From Chitinophaga sp. XS-30 (lineage in GTDB: Bacteria > Bacteroidota > Bacteroidia > Chitinophagales > Chitinophagaceae), in NCBI RefSeq assembly GCF_008086345.1, contig NZ_CP043006.1:310001-374000 (forward strand): a stretch of 64,000 nt of DNA, read 5' to 3'. A program made the position numbers and the translations under genes. How positions within the stretch are numbered: position 1 is the stretch's first letter; the number at the start of each line of letters is the position of its first letter. Below, piece by piece: positions 26,657 through 33,734 of this stretch. The notes beneath the pieces were generated by a model. That model ran no database searches. It was not told where the DNA came from and was given only the letters and a program-made list of their open reading frames with translations.

Positions 26657-27241
26657 TTAATGCCTGGCGCGGGAGACGATGCGTTTGCGGATGCGGCTCA
26701 GGGAAACAGGAGTGATGCCCAGCATGGAGGCAATGAATTTTCCCGGCACACGGCTGATGATGTCCGGTTTCTCCCTGACCAGCCGGCGATAGCGCTCTTC
26801 AGGGGAATACAGCACAAATGTTTCCACCAGTTCCAGGGACTCCGCCAGCATCTTCATCAGGAAGAACGTTCTTAATGGCTCAAAACGGGGCTCCTCCGCC
26901 ATGATCTTTTCAAGGTCCCCGTAATCCATTTCCAGTATGGAAACAGGTTCCAGCGTGCTGTAGGTAAAGCGGGAAGGCCGCTGCCGGATAATGGCATCAT
27001 GCGAGGCGACGAATTGCCCTTCCCAGCGCAGCAGCATGGTCACCTCATCGCCATTGTCCTTGACCGTGCTGGTGCGGATAATGCCTTTCTCGATGAATGC
27101 GAGTTTCCTGGATGTGGAGCCTTCCCGGATGTACACTTCACCGGCGGCCAGCTCCAGCCGGGCCGCTTTCGAGGAAAGGAACTGTACATCTCCGGCGTTT
27201 ACGCCCTGTACATTACGGATGGCATCCAGTAGTAGTTGCAT
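26657..27241 (-). CDS. Crp/Fnr family transcriptional regulator
   Basis: About 194 residues. The N-terminal two thirds is a cNMP-binding-like beta barrel (AAGEVYIREGSTSRKLAFIEKGIIR; MLLRWEGQFVASHDAIIRQ). The C-terminus is short, with ERYRRLVREKPDIISRVPGKFIASMLGITPVSLSRIRKR, that is, a helix-turn-helix (quoted in parts). It lacks the iron-sulphur cysteines of Fnr and the Arg/Ser pair of cAMP-binding Crp, like most Bacteroidota members. I start at MQLLLDAI because earlier ATGs sit on the T run of the upstream terminator without room for a ribosome site. It may regulate the hydroxylase gene downstream. Confidence 0.85.
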   Translation of the reverse strand: MQLLLDAIRNVQGVNAGDVQFLSSKAARLELAAGEVYIREGSTSRKLAFIEKGIIRTSTVKDNGDEVTMLLRWEGQFVASHDAIIRQRPSRFTYSTLEPVSILEMDYGDLEKIMAEEPRFEPLRTFFLMKMLAESLELVETFVLYSPEERYRRLVREKPDIISRVPGKFIASMLGITPVSLSRIRKRIVSRARH

Positions 27242-27260
27242 GTATGCAAATTGCATAAAA

Positions 27261-27291
27261 AAAGGGAACAACACCAGATGATGTGTTCCCG
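27261..27291 (-). terminator. Rho-independent terminator of the repeat-protein gene
   Basis: On the minus strand GGGAACA and TGTTCCC form a 7-bp stem (27284-27290 with 27264-27270), followed directly by a run of seven T. It sits 30 bases after the stop of the gene at 27321 and just before the Crp/Fnr start, separating the two transcripts. Confidence 0.75.
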
Positions 27292-27320
27292 TTGCGTATA
27301 TTAACAATCAACGTAGGTGT

Positions 27321-28682
27321 TTATTGTCTTCTGTCGCGTGTTGCTCTTGTTGGCGCCGCGCTTCTTCCCTGCGGGGCGCTCACCCTGGTGGAACTGCGGT
27401 TTACCTGGCGTTGCGGCGCATTCACAGTGGTTGACCTGCTATTGACCTGACGCTGCCGGCTATTGATATTCGTAGCACTCCGGTTCACCTGGCGTTGCGG
27501 GCCGGTTACCGTGGTATTCCGATGGTTAATATCCCGGCGCGGACCGTTCACGGTAGTGGAACTCCGGTTGATCTGGCGGCCTTGCGGGCCGGTGACCGTG
27601 GTGTTCCCACGATTGATCTCCCTGCGGGGACCATTTACGGTAGTGTTGCTGCGGTTGATCTGACCTCCCCGGGGACCGGTTACCGTAGTGTTTCCCCGGT
27701 TGATCTGTCTGCGGGGACCGTTCACGGTAGTGTTGCTACGGTTAATATCCCTGCGTGGGCCGTTGACCGTTGTGGAACTCCGGTTAATGTCCCTGCGTGG
27801 GCCGTTCACAGTGGAAGAACTGCGGTTGATCTCCCTTCCGGAGTTGCCGCGGGTTACGGAAGTGCGGTTAAATTCCCGGCTGGGCGTATTCACCGCTACC
27901 GTTCTCCGGTAGTTATTGACGGCGGTATAATGCCTGTTGCGTACGGAAACAGAACTCACGCGCATCGGACGGTAAATATGATGCGCCCTCACTACCCGGT
28001 GCGTATGCACCACTACATACCTCGGGCGGTAATGATAGCAGATGGGCTGGTACACATGCCATGCCAGCGGCCTCCAGGGGTTCCACCATACGGGATAGTG
28101 ATACCATCTCCAGGGAGAAACCCAGATAGTGTAATGCGGGGCAAATACAAACCGCACGGAAGGCCAGTACCATACGTTCACAATGATCCCCGAAGGCCCG
28201 AAGGCTGCGTTAGGCCCATGCGGCCTGTCCGTCACCGGAGCATCGTTAAATGCGGTCACATCCTCCTCCAACGGCTCCACGATACGCGATACGCCGTAGA
28301 TGTCCTCATCCCCAACGATCTGTATCATCGCCTCGGCATTCCCCGTCCGCTCCAGTTCAATCACGGCAACGTCCTGGCTCTCATTGGGAGAAACCAATGC
28401 CTGCAGCACGAAGAGCTGCACATTCTTGTCCTTTTTATTTACAATGCGGATATAGTCGATATCCCCGTCTCCGTTAAGATCAAGGTTGTTCACCCCGTTC
28501 TCCTTCGTATTCAGGAGTTTCTCGAACTCCTGTGGAGAACCGGCCTTTTTGAACATCTCCAGCGCCCCTTCGAGACTGAAGTTATCTCCCGGCAAACCTG
28601 TTGCCTCCGCTTCCTGTGCCTGTACACCGGTTGTCAGTAATATACTGATCAAAACAGCTGGCAATGAATATAATGTTTTCAT
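27321..28682 (-). CDS. Secreted protein with 14-residue tandem repeats (NGPRR-INRS-TTV)
   Basis: About 453 residues from MKTLYSLPAVLIS, the start of a good signal peptide; the longer frame adds 38 residues that do not look like protein. Residues about 20-135 form a domain seen in other Bacteroidota (NLDLNGDGDIDYIRIVNKK; a DE-rich segment). A segment rich in Trp, His and Tyr (about 155-235, with HVYQPICYHYRPRYVVVHTH) follows. The C-terminal 160 residues are about eleven copies of a basic, Asn/Thr-rich 14-residue unit. Function is unknown; the basic tail could bind nucleic acid, polysaccharide or the cell wall. It ends at a strong terminator. Confidence 0.8.
   Translation of the reverse strand: MKTLYSLPAVLISILLTTGVQAQEAEATGLPGDNFSLEGALEMFKKAGSPQEFEKLLNTKENGVNNLDLNGDGDIDYIRIVNKKDKNVQLFVLQALVSPNESQDVAVIELERTGNAEAMIQIVGDEDIYGVSRIVEPLEEDVTAFNDAPVTDRPHGPNAAFGPSGIIVNVWYWPSVRFVFAPHYTIWVSPWRWYHYPVWWNPWRPLAWHVYQPICYHYRPRYVVVHTHRVVRAHHIYRPMRVSSVSVRNRHYTAVNNYRRTVAVNTPSREFNRTSVTRGNSGREINRSSSTVNGPRRDINRSSTTVNGPRRDINRSNTTVNGPRRQINRGNTTVTGPRGGQINRSNTTVNGPRREINRGNTTVTGPQGRQINRSSTTVNGPRRDINHRNTTVTGPQRQVNRSATNINSRQRQVNSRSTTVNAPQRQVNRSSTRVSAPQGRSAAPTRATRDRRQ
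27370..27838 (-). repeat. Tandem 42-45-bp coding repeat
   Basis: About eleven in-frame units of 14 residues (two have 15), each a variant of RDINRSSTTVNGPR. The first units nearest the N-terminus are most alike; the last drift to RQVNRSSTRVSAPQ. Slippage or unequal exchange could vary the copy number. Confidence 0.75.
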
Positions 28683-28805
28683 ACGCTGTTGTTTTATATA
28701 AGACGATTGTGTATAAACAAAGTTTAATCCAAACTGCTGTAACGGTGTTGTAGAAATGTTAAAAAGGCCCTGAATTTTCCATATTTTCCGATTCAACCGG
28801 TTGCA

Positions 28806-30137
28806 TCAACTTTCCCGCCATACACCTGCCGGAAATATGACCGAAAAAGTAGTGCCTTCATCCGGAACAGAAGATACTTCCAGCCGGATACCATGATAAT
28901 TTGCGATAGCCTGTACAATAGAAAGCCCTAGTCCATAACCTTCCTGTTCCGTTCTCACCACTTTCTTGAAACGATTGAACACCGTTGCCTGCTCATGCGC
29001 CGGAATACCGATGCCTGTATCGGTTACATGCACGGTATATATCCCTTCGCCGCTCTTTTCTTCACTGATAACGATCTTTCCGCCGGGTTTGTTATACCGT
29101 ACAGCATTATTGACGAGGTTGTAAAAAAGCTGGAAGATCAGATCATGATTCAAACCCTGCACAACCAGGCCGCGGGAAATAAACATGGAAAAATGAAGCG
29201 CCCTGTCTTCCAGCCGGTGCCCAAGCTCTTCCATCACCTCCGTGAGCAGTGTATGGATAGCAAACGTATCGCGCCTTTCAAACTGGTCGTTCTCGATCCT
29301 GGAGATCAATAACAATGATTGTACGATCTTCTTCAGGCGGTTCAGCGTTTTCATCATACCGATGATCCGGTTCTCCATTTCCTCGCTCAACGCATTGTCC
29401 ACCATAAGATTTTCCATCTTGTGCTGCAGGATGCTGATCGGCGTCATCAACTCGTGCGATGCATTGGAGGTGAACTCCCGTTCCTTGTCAAATGCCGTTT
29501 TGATCCGGTCCATCAATTCCGTCAGTGAGCTGTCCAGATACTGAAAATCCACCGTGGATGTTTTAACGGGAGGAATATGTTCCTTGAACGGAAATTTCCT
29601 GTTCACCAGTTGCGTTTTGATGATCTGGCCCAGCGGCCGCAGGAGCAAACGGGTGAACACCAGGTCTATCAACACGGTCAACACCGTGAGCCCCACAAGC
29701 ACATACAACGCCACGGCCTGCAGGGGGCGGTTATACTGGCCGATCGTGGCCGTTGTTTTACCGACTTCCAGGATATACCGGTTATCATCATACGCAAAAA
29801 CATGCGTCAGCACCCGGTAGGTCAATGTATCATTCTCCACGATACGCCGCTGCGTGGCGATCGTGTCCGAAGGCTGTATCCTGCCTACCGGTTCCAGGGA
29901 AATGTACTCTTCTTTCAGCATGGTATAGCTCCCGTAGTTGTCTTCTCCCTGCAGATAAAAATCAATACCATTCTGCTGAATGATGCTGAGCACTTTCTTT
30001 TTCTGTTCGCCGAGATAGTAATCGTTATATGCAGATGCCACATTATCTACCAGCAACGGCAGCAGCAGCACGAACAATACCACGATCGCCGCTTTGGAGA
30101 GCGTAATGAAAAGCGTCAGTTTGGTAAATAGTTTCAC
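28806..30137 (-). CDS. Two-component sensor histidine kinase
   Basis: 443 residues. Two membrane helices (about 10-32 and 138-162) bracket a periplasmic sensor of about 105 residues. HisKA (about 225-290) has the phospho-His in FTSNASHELMTPISILQHK. HATPase_c follows (LFYNLVNNAVRYN; DTGIGIPAHEQATVFNRF; GLGLSIVQAIANYHG). The start codon is GTG, two bases after the stop of the response regulator gene, so the pair is translationally linked. The partner is the OmpR-type regulator just upstream. The signal sensed is unknown. Confidence 0.93.
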   Translation of the reverse strand: MKLFTKLTLFITLSKAAIVVLFVLLLPLLVDNVASAYNDYYLGEQKKKVLSIIQQNGIDFYLQGEDNYGSYTMLKEEYISLEPVGRIQPSDTIATQRRIVENDTLTYRVLTHVFAYDDNRYILEVGKTTATIGQYNRPLQAVALYVLVGLTVLTVLIDLVFTRLLLRPLGQIIKTQLVNRKFPFKEHIPPVKTSTVDFQYLDSSLTELMDRIKTAFDKEREFTSNASHELMTPISILQHKMENLMVDNALSEEMENRIIGMMKTLNRLKKIVQSLLLISRIENDQFERRDTFAIHTLLTEVMEELGHRLEDRALHFSMFISRGLVVQGLNHDLIFQLFYNLVNNAVRYNKPGGKIVISEEKSGEGIYTVHVTDTGIGIPAHEQATVFNRFKKVVRTEQEGYGLGLSIVQAIANYHGIRLEVSSVPDEGTTFSVIFPAGVWRES

Positions 30138-30139
30138 GC

Positions 30140-30814
30140 TCAGATCTTTATTTTATAGCCAACGCTGCGGATAGTCTGCAGCCATTCCACAGACGAAAAG
30201 GCGCCAAGTTTCTTGCGGATGTTCTTGATATGCACATCGATGTAATTCGAATCATAATCATCATCCGAAAAATTGCCCCAGATATGCTCACTCAGCTGCA
30301 AACGCGTAAGCGGCCGGTTCTTGTGCAACAGCATGTAACTGAGCAGATCGAACTCTTTGCGGGAGAGCGGTATTTCATCTTTCCCTAAAAACACTGTTCT
30401 TTTTTGCAGATCTACCGTAAAATCACCCAACGCGATCTGCGTATCGTTGATAGCGAACTTTCTTCGTGCAATGGCCTGCATGCGGGACTGCAGTTCCAGC
30501 AACGAAAACGGCTTGGGCAGATAGTCATCTGCCCCAAGATCCAGTCCCCTGATCCTGTCTTCCAGCTGCCCGCGGGCCGTGATCACGATGTAAGCCGCAT
30601 CCGGACAATTCTTCTTGGCTTCTGCCAGCACATGCAGCCCGTCTTTATCCGGCAGGCCAAGGTCCAGCAGAATGAAATCATACTGGTTCTCTTCCATCTT
30701 TTCGAGGCCCTGTTTTGCCGTGTAGGCCAGGTCGCATACATAAAAGGCCTTTTTCAGAAATGCGGACATTTCTGCAGCCATCGACCTTTCATCTTCTACG
30801 ATCAATACTTTCAT
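30140..30814 (-). CDS. OmpR/PhoB family response regulator
   Basis: About 224 residues starting at MKVLIVEDERS. The receiver carries the phospho-Asp in DFILLDLGLPDKDG, with the conserved Lys in YLPKPFSLLEL. The C-terminal winged helix has LSRKEFDLLSYMLLHKNRPLTRLQLSEHIW and SNYIDVHIKNIRKKLG (parts). It pairs with the kinase encoded two bases downstream. The gene is preceded by two copies of a 48-base leader sequence and an inverted repeat, possibly for autoregulation. An 11-bp-period direct repeat, as such regulators often bind, lies near 32770. Confidence 0.93.
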   Translation of the reverse strand: MKVLIVEDERSMAAEMSAFLKKAFYVCDLAYTAKQGLEKMEENQYDFILLDLGLPDKDGLHVLAEAKKNCPDAAYIVITARGQLEDRIRGLDLGADDYLPKPFSLLELQSRMQAIARRKFAINDTQIALGDFTVDLQKRTVFLGKDEIPLSRKEFDLLSYMLLHKNRPLTRLQLSEHIWGNFSDDDYDSNYIDVHIKNIRKKLGAFSSVEWLQTIRSVGYKIKI

Positions 30815-30859
30815 CTGTCCATGTTTAACTTTCAATTGCCAGACGGGACCTTAAATGAT
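30812..30859. repeat. Leader repeat, copy 1 (holds the response regulator start)
   Basis: This 48-base segment, from CATCTGTCCATGTTTAAC to GGGACCTTAAATGAT, is nearly identical to 30911-30958. On the coding strand it carries the sequence just before the regulator ATG. The ends CATCTG and CAGACG form an imperfect inverted repeat. Confidence 0.7.
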
Positions 30860-30902
30860 TAAAATGATCATTCCCCGTATGTCTAATGATAATTTTAATC
30901 AT
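30855..30902. repeat. 18-bp near-perfect inverted repeat
   Basis: ATGATTAAAATGATCATT (30855-30872) and AATGATAATTTTAATCAT (30885-30902) pair with a single mismatch around a 12-base loop. It lies between the two leader copies, so it could be an operator for the two-component operon or a terminator for the upstream outer-membrane gene. Confidence 0.5.
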
Positions 30903-30910
30903 GCCGGTTT

Positions 30911-30958
30911 CATCTGTTCATATTTAACTTTCAATTGTCAGATGGGACCTTAAATGAT
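30911..30958. repeat. Leader repeat, copy 2
   Basis: CATCTGTTCATATTTAAC through GGGACCTTAAATGAT matches copy 1, 99 bases away, with a few changes. On the coding strand it also ends in ATGAAA, but this reading frame stops after a few codons. The first 13 bases also occur in the leader of the FAD oxidoreductase gene at 35701. Confidence 0.7.
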
Positions 30959-30976
30959 CGGCTTCACTGGCGGTTT

Positions 30977-31828
30977 TCAGAACTGGTAGTAAAAGCTCAA
31001 ACTAAGAAAGGTGTTCAACTTCCCCGCTCCGGTCTCCGCCTTCTTTCCCGGCACGGAAAACTGACAGGCGGCTTCCACCAGGTAGTTCGCGCGATTGTAG
31101 GCCAGCGGCAGCTTCAGGTTCCAGGACAGCAGGCTGAAATTTGTGGACGTAGTGGTCGTTGTTTCTTCTGCATCGTCCTGCCCGCCCAATACCGGCGGTA
31201 TCGGTAAAATGCCCAGCAGGCTGTCCCGCAGCCGCTTTTCCGTCACATAAGTTTCATAGAAATGTTGTGTACCGCCCACCACTTCCAGCAGGGGCGTCAG
31301 TGAAACAAAGTCTTTCTGACTGAAGAGGTGACCGAGATTGATGAACTTTTCGGTGCCAAGCGTTACAAATACGTCCTGCTCTTTTCCGAAAGCATAGTCC
31401 ACATTCACGCCGGTGGTCATCCAGTATTCGTAATTCAGCGAAGCGCTGGCCATATCTGTATTTGCGGCATGCAGGAAAGGCGAGTTCGAGGGAAAGAAAG
31501 TATGGGTGTAACTCAGGTCCGCCACAAGTTTTTTACTGATGTTGAAGGATATGCCTGCGCTCGCAGCGGAAGCGGATACGATGTTGGCGGAATCATTCAG
31601 CAGCCTTAATCCTACCCCGGAAAAATAAATACCTGACGGCAGGCGTATGGAGGCGATGGCTGCAACGTATGGCAGGCTTTCTTCCGCACGTTGTCCATAA
31701 TAACTGGCATCGCTGGTGTACATGGCTCCTGCGGTGAAGGTGACCTTCTTCCCGCCGGTGCTGTCTTCCTGGGCATAGGCGCCCAGGCCCGATAACCACA
31801 GAACGGATAAAGCAATGATATGTTTCAT
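30977..31828 (-). CDS. Predicted outer membrane beta-barrel protein
   Basis: 283 residues with a signal peptide (MKHIIALSVLWLSGLGAYAQ). The mature protein has alternating polar and hydrophobic strands (FTAGAMYTSDASYYGQ; GISFNISKKLVADLSYTHTFF; LSLSFYYQF) and ends in Phe, the usual signal for barrel assembly. A threonine-rich loop (ETTTTTSTNF) lies near residue 230. No family is recognised. It lies 15 bases downstream of the small Lys/Pro-rich protein gene on the same strand, so the two may be co-transcribed. Confidence 0.7.
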   Translation of the reverse strand: MKHIIALSVLWLSGLGAYAQEDSTGGKKVTFTAGAMYTSDASYYGQRAEESLPYVAAIASIRLPSGIYFSGVGLRLLNDSANIVSASAASAGISFNISKKLVADLSYTHTFFPSNSPFLHAANTDMASASLNYEYWMTTGVNVDYAFGKEQDVFVTLGTEKFINLGHLFSQKDFVSLTPLLEVVGGTQHFYETYVTEKRLRDSLLGILPIPPVLGGQDDAEETTTTTSTNFSLLSWNLKLPLAYNRANYLVEAACQFSVPGKKAETGAGKLNTFLSLSFYYQF

Positions 31829-31843
31829 ACAGATGTGATGCCG

Positions 31844-32149
31844 TTACCGGATGATACCGGTAACCTTTTTAATGACTTTTGGTTTGATGACCTTGATCGG
31901 TTTGACAGGGATGGGCGCCGGAACAGGGATCGGTTTCATCTGCCGCCGTGTTTTTGGCACTTCCTTGATGATGTCAGGTTTTTTCTTCGCCGTTTCCTTT
32001 CCTTTCTCTTTTTTCTGCGGCGGTTTCCGGGTATCCGGCACCGTATCGGTCACCGCTTCCATTCCGATATTCCCGGCCATACTTTGCGCCGGTCTGGCCA
32101 TCAGCAGCAGGAAGAATATCCCTGCCTGGTATATCAACAACTTTCCCAT
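31844..32149 (-). CDS. Small exported Lys/Pro-rich protein
   Basis: 101 residues. An N-terminal hydrophobic segment (LLIYQAGIFFLLLMARPAQS) acts as a signal peptide. The rest is low-complexity, dominated by Lys, Pro, Val and Ile (KPIKVIKPKVIKKV; PIPVPAPIPVKP). It may be a basic periplasmic linker or wall-binding protein. The composition also allows for a non-protein frame, but the signal peptide, the strand shared with its neighbours and the 15-base spacing to the next gene favour a real gene. Confidence 0.55.
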   Translation of the reverse strand: MGKLLIYQAGIFFLLLMARPAQSMAGNIGMEAVTDTVPDTRKPPQKKEKGKETAKKKPDIIKEVPKTRRQMKPIPVPAPIPVKPIKVIKPKVIKKVTGIIR

Positions 32150-32161
32150 GTACTATAAAAT

Positions 32162-32200
32162 TAACAGGATTTTGCCATCTGCCGCGGCAAAATCCTGTTA
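32162..32200 (-). terminator. Strong hairpin terminator
   Basis: TAACAGGATTTTGCC (32162-32176) and GGCAAAATCCTGTTA (32186-32200) are a perfect 15-bp stem with a 9-base loop. On the minus strand it comes ten bases after the stop of the gene at 32211 and is followed by ATTTTAT. It ends that gene's transcript. Confidence 0.75.
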
Positions 32201-32210
32201 CTCACAATGG

Positions 32211-32714
32211 TTACCTGATTCGCAAGCCGACTGCACTGCTGAGACCGGTGTTTATTTTTACCGGTACGGCTTTCATCTGCGCCGCGGCGGAATGGTTCAC
32301 CATACTCTTGATGCCGGAGCTTTTGATCTGCCCGGTAGCAAACTGGTCTGCCGTAGCCGTAACGTTATGCCCCGTCTTCCCGATTACGCTGACCGCATGG
32401 TCTGTCGCGGTCGAAACCCGGTTCGCGATATCCCCTTTGACACTAACGGCATGATCCGCCGCCACCGAAATGCCATTTTCCACCTTCCCTTTGACCAGTT
32501 CCGAACGATCCACGGCGCCGGCCCTCACTTTTTGCAAATCGGCGGTGTTAACGGCAACACCGGAGGTTGCGGATACATCCGTATTGGCTTTTGCGCCGGA
32601 CTTGCCGGCCTCTGCCGCAATTTTCACGTCAGCATTTCCTTTTACTTTGGTTTCCTGAGCAAATACTGCGCCGGACAAGAAGAGTGCGGCGATCATCATG
32701 ACTTGTGCTTTCAT
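32211..32714 (-). CDS. Exported Ala/Val-rich protein of unknown function
   Basis: 167 residues with a signal peptide (MKAQVMMIAALFLSGAVFAQ). The mature part is low in aromatic residues and contains two similar stretches (AADHAVSVKGDIANRV and ATDHAVSVIGKTGHNV), suggesting a short internal repeat. A good ribosome site (GGAG) lies before the ATG, a perfect -7 box further up and a strong terminator after the stop, so it is a single-gene transcript. No family is recognised. Confidence 0.7.
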   Translation of the reverse strand: MKAQVMMIAALFLSGAVFAQETKVKGNADVKIAAEAGKSGAKANTDVSATSGVAVNTADLQKVRAGAVDRSELVKGKVENGISVAADHAVSVKGDIANRVSTATDHAVSVIGKTGHNVTATADQFATGQIKSSGIKSMVNHSAAAQMKAVPVKINTGLSSAVGLRIR

Positions 32715-32750
32715 AACTCCAGATTTTATGGTTTTTCAATGATTACACCA

Positions 32751-32758
32751 CAAAATTA
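32751..32758 (-). promoter_or_regulatory. Promoter -7 box of the gene at 32211-32714
   Basis: The minus strand carries TAATTTTG, a perfect match to the Bacteroidota -7 consensus TAnnTTTG, 36 bases before the start codon. No clear -33 TTTG is seen, which fits an activator-dependent promoter. Confidence 0.55.
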
Positions 32759-32763
32759 TTTCC

Positions 32764-32785
32764 CGAAGATGAAGCGAAGATGAAA
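32764..32785. promoter_or_regulatory. 11-bp-period direct repeat upstream of the -7 box
   Basis: CGAAGATGAAG and CGAAGATGAAA stand head to tail with an 11-bp period, just upstream of the promoter for the gene at 32211. OmpR-family regulators commonly bind direct repeats of this spacing, and one is encoded 2 kb away. Confidence 0.45.
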
Positions 32786-32798
32786 AACGTAAAAAAAG

Positions 32799-33734
32799 CT
32801 ATTCCGCAATAATGGCCTGCATACCAGCCGTCATAAAGAACTTTGGCCGGCCTTCTTCCTCATATACGAGGAATGCCTCCAGCTGCGGTTCCTTTTGCAG
32901 CAAAAGTTTTGCGCCTTCCAGCCCCAGCGCGAGCAGGGCAGTGGCATAGGCATCCGCTGAAGCCGCGTCAGCGGAGAGCACCGTAGCGCTCAGCAGGGCA
33001 TCGGGGGGAGAAATGCCGGTTTGGGGATGCATGATGTGATGGAGCAGTTGCCCATCCTGACGGTAAGCATTATAATAATTGCCGGAAGTGGCTGTGGCGC
33101 GGTTGGTAAGGGTTAGGGTGCGAAGGGTTTTCCCCGGATGGAATGGGTCCTCAATGGGTATGGATCTCTTTTTCCCGCGGCAACGCAGCTCGCCGCCAAC
33201 TTCCACGAGATAGTCCGTAATGCCCTGCTTTTCCAGGAAGCCGGCGATCACATCCACCGTATATCCCTGGGCAATGGCGTCAAAATCAAGCCGCACACCG
33301 CTCTTCGTTTTATGCACCGCAACGGAATCGAAAACGATGTATTGAAAGCCAACATATTGCAATAGTGAATCCACCCGGCCCGGCCAGGGTATGCCGCTTC
33401 TTTTGCCATTGCGGTAAGCTTCGGTGAGGGGCGCCACCGTAGGGTCGAATGCGCCGCCCGTGGCCTGGTAAATCTCGTATGAACGCTGCAGAACGGGATA
33501 AAAATAACCGGACTGATACCGGAAATCATCGAACTGGTTAAAGGTCGATACTTCGGAATCAGTCCGGTAAGTGGACAATGCCTTGTCGATATCCGACAGG
33601 ATGGAATCCACGGATATTTTAAAATTACGCTGCCCGGCATCCGCATAACGGATGTGATAAGTAGTGCCCTGGGCCGTACCGTCAAAGCTGACTTCCGGCA
33701 GCAGGAAACATAAAAAGGCAGCGGCGATCCACAT
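32799..33734 (-). CDS. apbE: FAD:protein FMN transferase, ApbE family
   Basis: 311 residues. A hydrophobic N-terminus (MWIAAAFLCFLLPEVSF) fits export or a membrane anchor. The ApbE landmarks follow in order: GTAQGTTYHIRY, FDPTVAPLTEAYR, VRLDFDAIAQGYTVDVI, YLVEVGGELRCRGK, HHIMHPQTG and ADAASADAYATALLALG with the Mg-binding Asp/Thr. ApbE transfers FMN from FAD onto Thr or Ser in a Dxx[S/T]GA[T/S] motif of exported redox proteins. Its start overlaps the stop of the FAD oxidoreductase gene by one base. The likely target is the 373-residue protein encoded further upstream, with its TGAT motif. Confidence 0.93.
   Translation of the reverse strand: MWIAAAFLCFLLPEVSFDGTAQGTTYHIRYADAGQRNFKISVDSILSDIDKALSTYRTDSEVSTFNQFDDFRYQSGYFYPVLQRSYEIYQATGGAFDPTVAPLTEAYRNGKRSGIPWPGRVDSLLQYVGFQYIVFDSVAVHKTKSGVRLDFDAIAQGYTVDVIAGFLEKQGITDYLVEVGGELRCRGKKRSIPIEDPFHPGKTLRTLTLTNRATATSGNYYNAYRQDGQLLHHIMHPQTGISPPDALLSATVLSADAASADAYATALLALGLEGAKLLLQKEPQLEAFLVYEEEGRPKFFMTAGMQAIIAE

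Noticed and set aside
27370-27838. Possible CRISPR array because of regular 42-base repeats
   Set aside because: The repeats have no unique spacers and are in frame, coding for a 14-residue unit.
31851-32783. A 310-codon plus-strand frame across two small exported-protein genes
   Set aside because: It runs through a perfect terminator hairpin and opposite two frames with signal peptides. I kept the minus-strand genes.
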